A DNA stretch of 64,000 nt from an uncultured Planktomarina sp. (GCA_905182455.1 CAJJBJ010000009.1:1-64000); one strand, 5' to 3'; positions 20,704 through 31,054 are shown, counted from the stretch's first letter. A program made the numbers and translations. The notes: generated by a model from the letters alone, not told the origin.

Positions 20704-21681
20704 TCACAATCCAAGATCGGCCAATTTTGCGTCGATCTTGGACCAATCGGCAATTGCAAGCCGCACCGGCAAAGCCAAAACATCCAAACGGTATTGCGAG
20801 GGCAATCTTGCGGCATCTTTTTCGGTACACACCAGCTGAGCATTTAAGGACTTCGCTTTGGCGGCCAGTCTTTTCATCAAGGTGGCAGATAGCGGCTCAT
20901 GATCCGAAAGCGCCTCGTGGCCCAAGATATTGGCACCCAATCCGCGCAGAGTGCCAAAGAATTTTTCTGGGTGCGCAATGCCTGCGAACGCAAATACCGC
21001 TAAACCGTCCCAGCGCATGCCAGTGAGCAAAGGTTTAATTTCCCCGGTCACATGCGGCACAGTCACAGGGGCTGCAAAACACTTTTGATCCCAGTCTGCG
21101 CCAATAGACAAACAAAGATCTGCCCGCTTTAAACCGGCGGCCAATGGCTCACGCAGAGGCCCAGCCGGCATGCAAAACCCATTCCCAAACCCAAGGACCG
21201 CATTGACCACGACAATGGAGAGATCTTTATGCACAGAGGGGTCTTGAAAACCATCATCCAGCAAAATCACATCGGGGTTTTGCGCAAGCACCAACTCCAG
21301 CCCTGAGGCCCGTTTGCGAGACACTACTACTGGGCAGAAAGCGGCGATGAGCAAAGGTTCATCCCCCACCTGCCCCGCCCCATGTGTCCGGGGGTCCACC
21401 AGTGTTGGCACCGTCACAGCAGCACCATATCCGCGCGACAAAACCACAACCCGGCGCCCCCGGCCTTGCAAATGCTCTGCCATGGCAATGGTGGTTGGTG
21501 TTTTTCCTGTACCACCGGCATTAATATTGCCGATGCAAATCACCGGGCAGGATGCCCGGGTGGCCTTCTTGGCCCAGCGCTGGCGCAAGGCAGTTATACC
21601 CCCAAAAAACCGACCAAACGGCCAAAGGCCAAATGCCAGTATGCCACGCGGTTGGTGCCAAAATTTTGGAGTGCGAATCAT
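20704..21681 (-). CDS. lpxK: Tetraacyldisaccharide 4'-kinase
   Basis: Phosphorylates the 4' position of the lipid A disaccharide at the inner membrane. The 325-residue protein has the P-loop GNINAGGTGKTPTTIA, VVLSRGYG and DVILLDDGFQDPSVHKD. It is coupled to waaA upstream: its start overlaps the waaA stop by four bases (ATGA). The organism therefore makes a lipid A with a Kdo core. Confidence 0.93.
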   Translation of the reverse strand: MIRTPKFWHQPRGILAFGLWPFGRFFGGITALRQRWAKKATRASCPVICIGNINAGGTGKTPTTIAMAEHLQGRGRRVVVLSRGYGAAVTVPTLVDPRTHGAGQVGDEPLLIAAFCPVVVSRKRASGLELVLAQNPDVILLDDGFQDPSVHKDLSIVVVNAVLGFGNGFCMPAGPLREPLAAGLKRADLCLSIGADWDQKCFAAPVTVPHVTGEIKPLLTGMRWDGLAVFAFAGIAHPEKFFGTLRGLGANILGHEALSDHEPLSATLMKRLAAKAKSLNAQLVCTEKDAARLPSQYRLDVLALPVRLAIADWSKIDAKLADLGL

Positions 21682-22814
21682 TGCTCTAGCTCTCCAAATC
21701 CAAGCGTTTGCAGGGTCAACTCAACCAACCGGTCAGTTACCACCGCGCCCTCAGACACAACTTGCCATCCCTTTGCCGCCATATCAGCGCAGTGGTCAGG
21801 CTCCATCAGAGCGGCAACCCTCTGGCTTAAATCGCTCTCAACCTGCAGGGGCTGCGTAGCCCCCGCTTCACTCAGGCGCGCATAGGCATGCTGGTAGTTT
21901 TCGACTTTAGGACCATGCACGACCGCGCTGCCTAATGCTGCGGCAATTAAAGGATTGGGCACATCACACCCAGAAAAACTGCCCCCCATGTAGGACATCG
22001 AGGCCAGACGGTACCAAAGGCCCGTGTCACTGTCGTCATCGATGAGAAACACCTGCGTGCGTGCATCAGGCTCACCCTCCTCCACCCTTGCGTGGGTTAT
22101 CAGATCAAGTTCATCACACAGCTTCAGAAAATCCACTTCGCAGGCAGGATCAGCCAAATCAAAAATTAAAAGCATCCGATGCGCTTTGCGTTGCGCTTGC
22201 AAGAATGCCAGTAAAACAAGTCGCATTTCTTGCGCAGGCACTTGATGCGCAAACCAAACCGGCCGCCCAGCTAAGATCTCGCCGATACGGTCCCGCTCTG
22301 CCTCGTCACATCTCGGCGCCACAACCCCACTCAACAAGGGGCCGAGAACTTCAATATTGCTCGCAGGTAGCCCAAGGTTGCGTAAATGCCCCGTGGCCTC
22401 GCCCGTTTCAACGAAAGCATAGGACACAGGCCGCAGGGCTTGCCGGGCAATGGTTTTGCGCCAAAGCCAGGTCCGACCACGCAATTTCCGGGTTTTGGCA
22501 TTGATCAGTATAATGGGAATCGAAAATCGATGGCTCAACGCAAACAAAGGGGTACTGATACTGTCATCAGCCCATAAACACAGATCCGGCGACATCTTGT
22601 TGAGAAAATTCACGCCCAATTGAGGCTCGGACTCGTCCAAAATAACGACTTCACTGTCAAAAATCTGATCGGACGCCGGAGCAGACACCAAATAGGATAT
22701 GGAAGGTTCACTCATATGAGCACGCATCAGCACCTCACGCATCGCATCAATTGCAGCCGGTGTGGCTGCATGCGCCCATATCATAGGACCGTCTGCCCGC
22801 GTGAGTATTGTCAT
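21678..22814 (-). CDS. waaA: 3-deoxy-D-manno-octulosonic acid transferase
   Basis: Transfers Kdo from CMP-Kdo to lipid IVA. The 378-residue glycosyltransferase has the N-terminal acceptor-domain segment LCLWADDSISTPLFALSHRF, the central RPVWFAHQVPAQE and the C-terminal family motif SYMGGSFSGCDVPNPLIAAA, then GSAVVHGPKVENY. It is the first gene of a waaA-lpxK pair. Confidence 0.9.
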   Translation of the reverse strand: MTILTRADGPMIWAHAATPAAIDAMREVLMRAHMSEPSISYLVSAPASDQIFDSEVVILDESEPQLGVNFLNKMSPDLCLWADDSISTPLFALSHRFSIPIILINAKTRKLRGRTWLWRKTIARQALRPVSYAFVETGEATGHLRNLGLPASNIEVLGPLLSGVVAPRCDEAERDRIGEILAGRPVWFAHQVPAQEMRLVLLAFLQAQRKAHRMLLIFDLADPACEVDFLKLCDELDLITHARVEEGEPDARTQVFLIDDDSDTGLWYRLASMSYMGGSFSGCDVPNPLIAAALGSAVVHGPKVENYQHAYARLSEAGATQPLQVESDLSQRVAALMEPDHCADMAAKGWQVVSEGAVVTDRLVELTLQTLGFGELEQ

Positions 22815-22900
22815 TCCAGCACCATCTTACCCAAGACACCAAGCGCGATACCTAAGGTTTCCTCATGTTTTGTATCATCAAGGGGTATCTGAACCCAAGC

Positions 22901-23674
22901 TTAGGTCAAGCCTGCTATAAGGCCAAAGTGAATGTCGCTGTTGCTTGCAACAATACCGTTCAATTGCCCAGTGATGGAATTAAACACCGGCTGCACTCCG
23001 GTTTGTTCGGTCGCCAGCCCTCCGGCCTCGGCCACAATCAAACATCCTGCCGCCACATCCCATTCCCATGTGGGACGCAGAGTGAGCATGCCATCAAATT
23101 CGCCATTGGCCACCAAACACAGCCGGTAGGCCAAAGACGAACGAAAACTACGTTGTAAATCTGGAAAACCACCAGGCCAAAACTCTTCCCTAAAATTGGC
23201 TTTGGAGGATAAAATATTCGCCCCCGGAGTTTCCCGCCGCGCGGATACGTTGATTGGCACATCGTTCAAATATGCTCCCCCACCCAGCGTTGCGGTGAAC
23301 ATCAAATCCAACATGGGCATATAGATCGCCGCCACCTCAACCCGCCCCGATTTCGCAATCGCCAAAGAATGCGCCCAATGCGGCGCCCCTTCGATAAAGG
23401 CGCGGGTGCCATCAATTGGGTCAACGATAAACACATTCTCTTGTGAAAGTCGGGTAGCCGAATCTTCAGTTTCCTCAGACAACCAGCCGTAGTCAGGCCG
23501 AGCGGCACGCAGATCATCCGATAGCATGCGATCCACCTCAAGATCTGCTTCAGTGACCGGACCCGCGCTGCCGCCTTTATCCCAAACCTTAGGGCTTTTT
23601 TGGAAGTAGCGCCGGGCGATATCACCAGCTGCGCGCGCCGCCTCGGTTAAGAGTGCAAGATCATTCACCGGCAA
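22901..23674 (-). CDS. cysQ: Inositol-monophosphatase-family phosphatase, CysQ-like
   Basis: Metal-dependent phosphatase of 257 residues, probably hydrolysing 3'-phosphoadenosine 5'-phosphate, a by-product of sulfate assimilation. Motifs: GPVTEADLEVDR, WLSEETEDS, the metal-binding DPIDGTRAFIEG and the C-terminal WEWDVAAGCLIVAEAGG. An inositol monophosphatase role is possible. It overlaps the 3' end of pmbA by 14 bases, so the two are probably co-transcribed. Confidence 0.83.
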   Translation of the reverse strand: MPVNDLALLTEAARAAGDIARRYFQKSPKVWDKGGSAGPVTEADLEVDRMLSDDLRAARPDYGWLSEETEDSATRLSQENVFIVDPIDGTRAFIEGAPHWAHSLAIAKSGRVEVAAIYMPMLDLMFTATLGGGAYLNDVPINVSARRETPGANILSSKANFREEFWPGGFPDLQRSFRSSLAYRLCLVANGEFDGMLTLRPTWEWDVAAGCLIVAEAGGLATEQTGVQPVFNSITGQLNGIVASNSDIHFGLIAGLT

Positions 23675-25007
23675 TCGCCATTCCTGGAATCAGCATAGAT
23701 GGGATGACGCGAGACAGATGCGCCCGACCATCATTGGCAGGTACAATTCGCATGAGCATATCGCGCAAATTACCAGCAATCGTGCATTCATTCACCGGGT
23801 AGGCAATCTCGCCATTTTCCACCCAATACCCAGAAGCGCCACGAGAATAGTCCCCAGTTGTGGAATTGATGGAAGAGCCAATCAAAGAGGTCAACAAAAG
23901 CCCCGTGCCCATATCACGAATCAAATCTTCGCGGCTTTGGGTGCCGGGCGTCAACTCAACATTACCAACGCCGGGTGACGGGGGTCCAGAGGGGCCTCGC
24001 ATAGCGGATCCCGTGCTGGACAGCCCCAACTGGGCAGCTGTGGCAAGATCCAAAGTCCATTGCTGCAAGACCCCATCTTCCACAATGTGACGCATAACCA
24101 CCGGCAGACCCTCGCCGTCAAACGGACGTGAACCGCCAGTGCGGACCCGATGCGGATTTTCAATCAAAGATATGCCATCGGGCAAAACGGATCCCTGCAT
24201 CGCGTCATGCAGCCATGTGGCACCGCGCGCGACCGCAGCGCCATTGGTGGCAGACAGTAAATGCCCAATCAACCCGCTTGAAATACGCTCATCATAAAGA
24301 ACCGGGAACACCCCTGTGGGCGGCTTGCGCGCGCCCTGGCGCGCAACTGCCCGGGTGCCTGCGCTGTGCCCAACCTCGCCAGCGCCTCGTAAGTCCGCAC
24401 GGAAAATACGCGAGTCGCCATCGTAGTCGCGTTCCATATGTGCACCAGTTCCCGAGATTGCGACACATGAAAACCCATGATCAGTCCGCACATAGCCACC
24501 GCTAAACCCATTTGACATACACAGGTGAATGCGGCGTGATCCAAATCCTGCGCCCGCAGATTGGCACTGCATGACCCCATCCACATCGAGCGCACTTGCT
24601 TCGGCCTCAAGTGCCGTTTGTTGCAATTCTGCGGCAGTTGGTTCTTCCGCAGGATCAGCAAGCTGCAAAGCCTCCACGTCCCAATCCGAGGCCAACTCCA
24701 CCGCTGTGGCTTGGCGAATGAAAGCGTCATCTGGCGCATGGCGCGCCATTTCGACGGCACGTTCGGCCATCTGTTGGATGGTGTCGGGGCTGGTATCTGA
24801 CGCAGAGACACAGGCCTGCCGTGCCCCAACAAAGACCCGCAGGCCAATATCCACCCCTTCGGAGCGCTCTGCTTGCTCAAGCTTTCCCGCGCGCACTTCG
24901 ATCGAATGAGAAATGCCATCTACCGCCATTGCGTCACAGGCATCTGCTCCGGCGCGTTTGGCAGCATCCAGCAACTGTTGGCCAAGGTCTGTTAAAGATC
25001 GTGTCAT
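23661..25007 (-). CDS. pmbA: TldD/PmbA-family metalloprotease
   Basis: Protein of 448 residues of the PmbA (TldE) type. The N-terminal domain has IEVRAGKLEQAERSEGVDIG and LRVFVGARQ; the C-terminal part has GASGYWVENGEIAYPVNE and the following CTIAGNLRDM. In E. coli, TldD and PmbA form a heterodimeric protease in which the metal site is on TldD; a tldD partner is not in this window. Roles include peptide maturation and CcdA degradation. Confidence 0.9.
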   Translation of the reverse strand: MTRSLTDLGQQLLDAAKRAGADACDAMAVDGISHSIEVRAGKLEQAERSEGVDIGLRVFVGARQACVSASDTSPDTIQQMAERAVEMARHAPDDAFIRQATAVELASDWDVEALQLADPAEEPTAAELQQTALEAEASALDVDGVMQCQSAGAGFGSRRIHLCMSNGFSGGYVRTDHGFSCVAISGTGAHMERDYDGDSRIFRADLRGAGEVGHSAGTRAVARQGARKPPTGVFPVLYDERISSGLIGHLLSATNGAAVARGATWLHDAMQGSVLPDGISLIENPHRVRTGGSRPFDGEGLPVVMRHIVEDGVLQQWTLDLATAAQLGLSSTGSAMRGPSGPPSPGVGNVELTPGTQSREDLIRDMGTGLLLTSLIGSSINSTTGDYSRGASGYWVENGEIAYPVNECTIAGNLRDMLMRIVPANDGRAHLSRVIPSMLIPGMAIAGE

Positions 25008-25210
25008 GGGTTATTCCTCTTCTCACACCTAGCTAACCAGCAATGCCCGGCCCTACAAGGCAGAGCGGTTTCAAGACTTGTTCTCGGCAAAGATTGTTCG
25101 TGACGATTGGCAGAGTTTGTCAATCTTTACTTGAAACGCTCGCTCAACTGCTTATCAGAGCCTCAAACACCGCAGCCAAAACCTGCGCACCAAACAGTGA
25201 GGGAAATGAA

Positions 25211-26221
25211 ATGACAAGAATTGGTCTTTTAGGCGCAGGCCGCATCGGACAAGTCCACGCACGCGCCGTGTCGTCCGTGCCAAATGCGCAATTGGTGGCC
25301 ATAGCCGACCCTATGGCTGCCGCCGCCAAAGCTGTCCGCGACACCTATGGCTGCGAGATTCGCACCATCGATCAAATTTTGGTGTCTGACGATATCGACG
25401 CGGTAATCATCTGCACACCAACCGACACCCATGCAGATCTGATCGAACAATTTGCCCGTGCCCGCAAAGCAATCTTTTGCGAAAAGCCGGTAGATCTTGA
25501 CCTTGCGCGGGTACAAGCCTGTCTTGCAGTCGTTGAGGAAACTCAGGCAACTTTGATGGTTGGCTTTCAGCGCCGCTATGATCCTGACTTCCAAGCCCTT
25601 CGTGCGGCCATCGACGCGGGCCAAATTGGCGATGTGGAAATGGTCACGCTGATCAGCCGCGATCCGGGCGCGCCGCCTTATGACTACATTGAACGCTCAG
25701 GCGGAATTTTCCGCGATATGATGATTCATGATTTTGACGTGGCCCGGTGGATGCTTGGCGAAGAAGTTGAGACCGTGCAGGCCGCAGCTTCTGTGCTCAC
25801 CGATCCTGAAATTGGCAACCGTGGTGATTTTGACAGCGCCAACGCGATCCTGCGTACAGCCAGTGGCAAGCAATGCACCATCACCAACTCACGTCGCGCG
25901 ACATTTGGCTATGATCAACGCATTGAAGTGCACGGCTCTGGGGGCTCTGTGACCGCAGACAATCATCATCAATCGAGGATCACTTTGGCCAATGGCGCAG
26001 GCTATACCCGCCCACCTTTGCTCGATTTTTTCATGAACCGCTATATCGCGGCCTATGCCGCAGAGATTGGGCATTTTGTGGAGTGCGTGACTACAGGCAG
26101 TCAGCCACGCACCAGCGGCTATGATGGGCTGATGTCTATCGCGCTTGCCGAAGCCGCATTAGAATCTGTGCGCACTGGTGCCGCCGTACGTCCCGCCGAC
26201 ATTTTGGCAGGTCGTAAATAA
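25211..26221 (+). CDS. Gfo/Idh/MocA oxidoreductase, inositol 2-dehydrogenase-like
   Basis: NAD(P)-dependent dehydrogenase of 336 residues. The Rossmann motif is IGLLGAGRIGQVHARAV, the conserved lysine is in FCEKPVD, and the catalytic region is RDMMIHDFDVARWMLGE. This subgroup is often named IolG (myo-inositol to 2-keto-myo-inositol). No other iol gene is near, so the substrate remains open. The ATG at 25211 follows GAGGGAAATGAA. Confidence 0.82.
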   Translation: MTRIGLLGAGRIGQVHARAVSSVPNAQLVAIADPMAAAAKAVRDTYGCEIRTIDQILVSDDIDAVIICTPTDTHADLIEQFARARKAIFCEKPVDLDLARVQACLAVVEETQATLMVGFQRRYDPDFQALRAAIDAGQIGDVEMVTLISRDPGAPPYDYIERSGGIFRDMMIHDFDVARWMLGEEVETVQAAASVLTDPEIGNRGDFDSANAILRTASGKQCTITNSRRATFGYDQRIEVHGSGGSVTADNHHQSRITLANGAGYTRPPLLDFFMNRYIAAYAAEIGHFVECVTTGSQPRTSGYDGLMSIALAEAALESVRTGAAVRPADILAGRK

Positions 26222-26498
26222 GCAGACTGACACTCGGCAACATAAATAAGGTGACAGAATATGGCGTTATGTGCCACGTAGACCTCCGGGTCGCCTAGGA
26301 CGAAGACGACCCAGGCGCAAAGCAACACCAGCATTGGTTGGCCTATGCACCTCAGATGCAAGATTATCTGAACCGCGAGATCAATCCGATAGTGGCCTCA
26401 AGTTACGGGGTGGCGGGTAATCCCTAAGGCATCACCACATTCAAATGGACAGTCCGCGCAAAGATGCCTAGCCTCTATTTAGAAACGCGGAGTTGCCC
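26222..26498 (+). other. Intergenic with possible gene relic
   Basis: A reading frame from GTG 26251 to TAA 26428 is open except for one TAG (after ~15 codons). Its latter part (HWLAYAPQMQDYLNREINPI) has protein-like composition but matches no family I recognise. It may be the remnant of a small gene or chance. Confidence 0.25.
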
Positions 26499-26780
26499 AT
26501 GCCTTTACCCCTTGCCCCCATCGCAGGATTTGCAATCAGATATGGTGCCGTTGCCTTGGCGACCTATGCAGCAACACGCGCCATTGCCCATCTACCAAGA
26601 TCACAATCGTCGGAAGATGCTTTGGATCGAGTGAACGAAGGGCTTGAGCTGCGTCGTGATCGCGAACAAGTAAACGCCTCGGGCCGCTGGCGGCGGACCA
26701 TAAGACTTAGCAAAACTGGGCCGGGCGTTGAGATTGACGCGACAGCTCTCACAAGAATTCAGCTTCGGAAGGTGACTTAA
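26499..26780 (+). CDS. Conserved small protein of unknown function
   Basis: Protein of 93 residues that I do not recognise. Residues 1-30 are hydrophobic (APIAGFAIRYGAVALATYAA), suggesting one membrane segment. The rest is Arg-rich and soluble, with paired charged residues (EGLELRRDREQ). It ends one base before the ATG of the GST gene, so the two are probably one transcription and translation unit. A TTG at 26493 is an alternative start. Confidence 0.65.
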   Translation: MPLPLAPIAGFAIRYGAVALATYAATRAIAHLPRSQSSEDALDRVNEGLELRRDREQVNASGRWRRTIRLSKTGPGVEIDATALTRIQLRKVT

Positions 26781-26781
26781 T

Positions 26782-27387
26782 ATGCAATTGATCATGGCGG
26801 AGGCCTCTCCCTTTGCGCGGAAGGTACGCGTGCTCTTACGCGAAACAGGCCAGCTAAAAGATGTGCAGGAGGTCCATGTGGCCACTTCACCCATGAACAC
26901 TGACGCCAAGGTTAAAGCGGCCAATCCCACCGGGCGTATCCCGTCGCTAATTCGCCCTGACGGCCCCGCGCTTTACGACAGCCGCGTCATCACACGCTAT
27001 CTAGACGCACGCGTTAATGCAGGCCTTTACCCAGAGGCGGAGCTTTGGGACGTGCTGACGCTGGAAGCTACTGGCGATTCGATGATGGATAGTGCCGTCA
27101 GCATTTCCTATGAAAGCCGCTTGCGACCTGAACATATGGTCAGCACCGATTGGATGGATGTCCAATGGACGAAAGTCATGGGCGGCTGCGATGCGCTACA
27201 AAGCGATTGGATGCCTCAGCTGAACGGCCCAATGACCATGGCCCACATATCTACGGCCTGCGCCTTAGGCTATCTCGACCTGCGCCATGATGCACGCAAC
27301 TGGCGGCAAGGTCACGACGCTTTGGCCACATGGTTCGCCACCTTCGCAAAGCGCGACAGCATGGTGGACACGCATTTCGACGGATAA
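26782..27387 (+). CDS. Glutathione S-transferase family protein
   Basis: Protein of 201 residues. The N-terminal thioredoxin-like domain shows EASPFARKVRVLLRETGQ, the cis-Pro region NPTGRIPSLI and the glutathione-contact LYDSRVITRYLDA. An all-helical C-terminal domain follows. It should conjugate or reduce with glutathione; the substrate is unknown. Coupled to the small membrane protein upstream. Confidence 0.87.
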   Translation: MQLIMAEASPFARKVRVLLRETGQLKDVQEVHVATSPMNTDAKVKAANPTGRIPSLIRPDGPALYDSRVITRYLDARVNAGLYPEAELWDVLTLEATGDSMMDSAVSISYESRLRPEHMVSTDWMDVQWTKVMGGCDALQSDWMPQLNGPMTMAHISTACALGYLDLRHDARNWRQGHDALATWFATFAKRDSMVDTHFDG

Positions 27388-27585
27388 TGTCTCCGCAGCA
27401 GCCCTTATCGCCCAGCATTTAGAAATGTCATTTAAATGCGGCAAATTTACCCCTTGTAGGCTGCGCCCGAATGTCCGCTGGACGTGGCCCGATCACTGGG
27501 CTAGGAACCGCATCGAGTGACCCTACATTAGTGGGGTTCGAGTCTTTGGGCCAGTTATGGTCATAAATTAACTTGGAGGAACCTC

Positions 27586-28158
27586 GTGGCGCATACAGAT
27601 GAACACGAAGGCACCCGTAGAGATTTTCTCTACTACGCGACTGCAGGTGCAGGCGCAGTAGCGACGGGCGCAGCGGTTTGGCCTTTGGTCAACCAGATGA
27701 ACCCCTCGGCGGACGTATTGGCCTTAGCCTCGATCCGTGTGGATGTCGCTGACGTTGAACCCGGCACGCAAATCACCGTTCTATGGCAAGGTAAGCCTGT
27801 TTTCATCCGCCGTCGCACCGACAGCGAGATCCAAGCAGCCCGTGCTGTAAACATAGATGAGTTGATTGACGGCAATGACCGCAACGATAACAAACCTGAT
27901 CTGCCCGCTACTGACGAGAATCGCACGCTGGACGAAAACGGCGAATGGTTGGTCATGCTGGGAGTTTGCACCCACTTGGGCTGTGTGCCTTTGGGTGATG
28001 GCGCCGGTGAATTCGGTGGTTGGTTCTGCCCATGCCACGGGTCGCACTATGATACAGCAGGCCGCATCCGCAAAGGTCCGGCTCCAAAAAATCTATTAGT
28101 TCCAGTAGCCCGTTTCGACGGTGAGACTGAACTGGTCATCGGTAAGGAGAACGCATAA
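27586..28158 (+). CDS. petA: Ubiquinol-cytochrome c reductase, Rieske iron-sulfur subunit
   Basis: Rieske protein of the cytochrome bc1 complex, 190 residues. The N-terminus has a twin-arginine motif ([10 protein letters not shown]) followed by one membrane helix that serves as signal and anchor. The 2Fe-2S cluster ligands are in CTHLGC (128-133) and CPCHGS (148-153). The start is GTG at 27586, preceded by a strong ribosome site (TTGGAGGAACC). First gene of petABC; its stop overlaps the petB start. Confidence 0.96.
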   Translation: MAHTDEHEGTRRDFLYYATAGAGAVATGAAVWPLVNQMNPSADVLALASIRVDVADVEPGTQITVLWQGKPVFIRRRTDSEIQAARAVNIDELIDGNDRNDNKPDLPATDENRTLDENGEWLVMLGVCTHLGCVPLGDGAGEFGGWFCPCHGSHYDTAGRIRKGPAPKNLLVPVARFDGETELVIGKENA

Positions 28159-29495
28159 TGGGCGGCATTCCACACGATCATTACGAACCAAAGTCGAAAT
28201 CGGCAAAAGCGTTTCATGCGCGCTTGCCGATAGTTGGTCTATTATATGACACATTGATGTTTCCAACTCCAAAAAATCTAAACTGGATGTGGATTTGGGG
28301 TATCGTTTTGACATTTTGTCTTGCGATGCAAATCGTTACTGGCGTTGTGCTGGTGATGCATTACACGCCACATGTTGATCTGGCTTTTGCCTCGATCGAA
28401 CACATCATGCGTGATGTAAACGGCGGCCATATGATTCGCTATTTCCACATGAATGGCGCGTCTTTGTTCTTTATTGCTGTTTATGCGCATATTTTTCGTG
28501 GCCTATATTATGGCAGCTACAAAGCTCCACGTGAGGTCACGTGGATCATAGGCATGCTGATCTACCTCCTTATGATGGCAACCGGTTTCTTGGGCTACGT
28601 TTTGCCTTGGGGTCAAATGTCATTCCACGGTACAGCTGTAATCACCGGTCTGTTTGGCGCTATCCCCTTCATTGGGGAATCGCTTCAAACTTGGCTGCTG
28701 GGCGCAAGCGCAGTGGGTCAACCTGCTTTGAACCGCTTTTTCAGCCTGCACTATCTCCTTCCATTCCTGATCGCAGGTTTAGTAATCGTGCACATCTGGG
28801 CGTTCCACACCACTGGTAACAATAACCCAACCGGTGTCGAAGTGCGCCGGGGTTCAAAGGCAGAAGCGGAAAAAGACACACTGCCATTCTGGCCATATTT
28901 TGTGGTGAAAGATTTGTTTGCTTTGGCGCTGATCCTCACTGTGTTCATGGCGATTGTTGGCTTTATGCCAAACTATCTGGGCCACCCCGATAACTATATT
29001 GAGGCCAACGCATTAGTGACACCTGCGCATATTGTGCCAGAATGGTACTACCTACCATTCTACGCAATCCTGCGCGCCTTCACATCTGAGGTTTGGGTTG
29101 TTCAAATCGCAAGCTTTGTCACCGGTGGTATTGTCGATGCTAAGTTCTTTGGTGTCTTGGCTATGTTTGGTGCCATTGCGGTTATGGCTTTGGCGCCTTG
29201 GTTAGACACATCCACCGTTCGTTCAGGCCGTTACCGCCCAATGTTCAAATGGTGGTTCGGCATCTTAGTTGCTGACTTCATCTTCCTGATGTGGTTGGGC
29301 GCACGCCCTGCAGCAGAGCCCTATGCAACTTTCTCCCTGATTGGCGCAACCTACTGGTTTGCCTACTTCCTCGTTATCTTGCCTTTGTTGGGCGTGCTCG
29401 AAAAACCATCGACACCCCCCACAACAATCGAAGATCACTTTAATGCCAAATACGGCAAATCGGGCGCAGCTGATGCTGCCAACCCGGCAGAGTGA
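28158..29495 (+). CDS. petB: Cytochrome b of the bc1 complex
   Basis: Membrane subunit of 445 residues holding haems bL and bH and the quinone sites. About eight membrane helices are visible. Conserved elements include [30 protein letters not shown] and the Qo-site [14 protein letters not shown]. It passes electrons between ubiquinol, the Rieske protein and cytochrome c1. The family C-terminal extension typical of Rhodobacterales (EDHFNAKYG) is present. Confidence 0.97.
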   Translation: MGGIPHDHYEPKSKSAKAFHARLPIVGLLYDTLMFPTPKNLNWMWIWGIVLTFCLAMQIVTGVVLVMHYTPHVDLAFASIEHIMRDVNGGHMIRYFHMNGASLFFIAVYAHIFRGLYYGSYKAPREVTWIIGMLIYLLMMATGFLGYVLPWGQMSFHGTAVITGLFGAIPFIGESLQTWLLGASAVGQPALNRFFSLHYLLPFLIAGLVIVHIWAFHTTGNNNPTGVEVRRGSKAEAEKDTLPFWPYFVVKDLFALALILTVFMAIVGFMPNYLGHPDNYIEANALVTPAHIVPEWYYLPFYAILRAFTSEVWVVQIASFVTGGIVDAKFFGVLAMFGAIAVMALAPWLDTSTVRSGRYRPMFKWWFGILVADFIFLMWLGARPAAEPYATFSLIGATYWFAYFLVILPLLGVLEKPSTPPTTIEDHFNAKYGKSGAADAANPAE

Positions 29496-29509
29496 GAAGG
29501 GAACTAGAT

Positions 29510-30310
29510 ATGTTCAAGAAACTCACATTAGGTGTCACACTGGCTTTGGCCCTTGGCGCTGGCGGGGCACAAGCCGCCGGCAGCGAAGGTCATGTCGATG
29601 ATCACGCCTTCTCGTTTGAAGGCCCATTCGGCTCCTACGATCAAGAGCAACTGCGTCGCGGTCTGAAGGTTTACACGGAAGTCTGCTCCGCATGCCACGG
29701 CATGAAGTTTGTTGCCATCCGCTCTTTGGGCGATGAGGGCGGTCCCCTTTTGAGCAAAGCTGAGGTGCGTGCCTATGCATCCGAATTTGTTGAAGTCTGG
29801 GATCAGTCACTGAATGATGGTGAAGGTGATTATCGCGAGGCACTGCCCGCCGATCACTTCCCAAAAGGTGGCAATGCAAACGCTCCTGACTTATCATTGA
29901 TGGCGAAAGCTCGTGCGGGCTTTCACGGCCCAGCCGGTACAGGTATTAACCAACTGCTGAAAGGCATGGGCGGTGCTGAGTATATTTATTCTTTAATTAC
30001 AGGCTATACTGGTGAGGAAAAAACATCGGCGGGTGTGACCCTATATGAAAACACTGCTTATCCTGGTGGTTGGATCTCAATGGCCCCCCCTCTTTACGGT
30101 GAAGACGTTGAATTTGTAGATGGACACAAGAATGATCTCGAGCATCTTTCTGAGGACATTTCCGCGTTTCTAATGTGGACGGCAGAGCCAAAACTCAACG
30201 ATCGTAAACGCGCTGGACTGGTTGGCGTTCTGATCTTGGGCTTTTTGACGCTGATGTTGTTTTTGGCTAACAAAGCCCTGTGGCGGCCAATAAAATACAA
30301 AAAAGACTAG
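29510..30310 (+). CDS. petC: Cytochrome c1 of the bc1 complex
   Basis: Periplasmic haem c subunit, 266 residues. A cleavable signal peptide ends at AQA (22). The haem site is CSACH (C59, C62, H63) and the axial Met is probably in WISMAPPLYGEDVEF. A C-terminal membrane anchor (LVGVLILGFLTLMLFLANKA) precedes the last residues. It follows petB by 14 bases; the annotated upstream TTG-type start is rejected in favour of the ATG at 29510. Confidence 0.96.
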   Translation: MFKKLTLGVTLALALGAGGAQAAGSEGHVDDHAFSFEGPFGSYDQEQLRRGLKVYTEVCSACHGMKFVAIRSLGDEGGPLLSKAEVRAYASEFVEVWDQSLNDGEGDYREALPADHFPKGGNANAPDLSLMAKARAGFHGPAGTGINQLLKGMGGAEYIYSLITGYTGEEKTSAGVTLYENTAYPGGWISMAPPLYGEDVEFVDGHKNDLEHLSEDISAFLMWTAEPKLNDRKRAGLVGVLILGFLTLMLFLANKALWRPIKYKKD

Positions 30311-30329
30311 GTCTTTAAAATACCGAGAA

Positions 30330-30357
30330 AACGCGTCTCAGCTGAGGCGCGTTTTTT
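30330..30357 (+). terminator. Terminator of petABC
   Basis: AACGCGTCTC and GAGGCGCGTT form a 10-bp stem (one G-U) around the loop AGCT, followed by six T residues. It overlaps the stop codon region of thiQ on the other strand. Confidence 0.88.
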
Positions 30358-31054
30358 ATGTCCAATGACCAAGATAGGCACGCAAAGCCGGTGGCGGTGC
30401 GTCAAACAACTGCTGGATTGGCTGCGGTGCCATAGCCACGCCATCCGCCACCAGTATCGCTTGATTTGCAAAAGCCAAGGCGTCCTTTGGATCATGGGTG
30501 ACCATCAAAGCGGTAGCGCTTGTGACGTGTAATATCTGGCGCAACACATCAAGCATTTCATCCTTTAAGGCAGGCCCAAGTGCCGAGAACGGTTCGTCCA
30601 GCAACAACAATGGGCGTTGCCGCAACAACATCCGAGCAAGGCCAACCCGACCTTGTTGCCCGCCTGACAAGTCACGCGGATAGGAGGCTGATTTATCTGA
30701 TAATCCGACCTGATCCAAAGCGGCTCGAACCTGCTGCTTTTGCGTCTGCGATAGCCGCATGTCCGGACTGATGCCAATCGCAACATTGTCCATTACATTC
30801 AAGTGCGGAAACAAATTATGATCTTGAAATAATATACTCAGAGGGCGCAACCCCGGATGATCCGGCATCGGCTGGCCCTGCCAAAGAACCTGCCCACCGT
30901 CAGTTGCGATGAATCCGGCAATGCCGTTCAAAAAGGTGGATTTACCACCCCCCGATGGGCCAATCACCGCCACACGTGCGCCCGTTGGAATTAAAAGATC
31001 CGCCCCAAGTGTAAAATCACCCTGTCGAAACTGAACTTTATGGAGAGCCAGCAT
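30356..31054 (-). CDS. thiQ: Thiamine ABC transporter, ATP-binding protein
   Basis: ATPase of 232 residues. Walker A is IGPSGGGKSTFLNG, the signature motif DLSGGQQGRVGLARML, Walker B LLLLDEPFSALG and the switch VTHDP. It powers ThiP in importing thiamine or its phosphates. The start at 31054 overlaps the 3' end of thiP. Last gene of thiB-thiP-thiQ. Confidence 0.92.
   Translation of the reverse strand: MLALHKVQFRQGDFTLGADLLIPTGARVAVIGPSGGGKSTFLNGIAGFIATDGGQVLWQGQPMPDHPGLRPLSILFQDHNLFPHLNVMDNVAIGISPDMRLSQTQKQQVRAALDQVGLSDKSASYPRDLSGGQQGRVGLARMLLRQRPLLLLDEPFSALGPALKDEMLDVLRQILHVTSATALMVTHDPKDALAFANQAILVADGVAMAPQPIQQLFDAPPPALRAYLGHWT

Noticed and set aside
25100-25125. Two GTTC words upstream of the inositol-dehydrogenase-like gene as a LexA box
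   Set aside because: Spacing is 12 bases, not 7.
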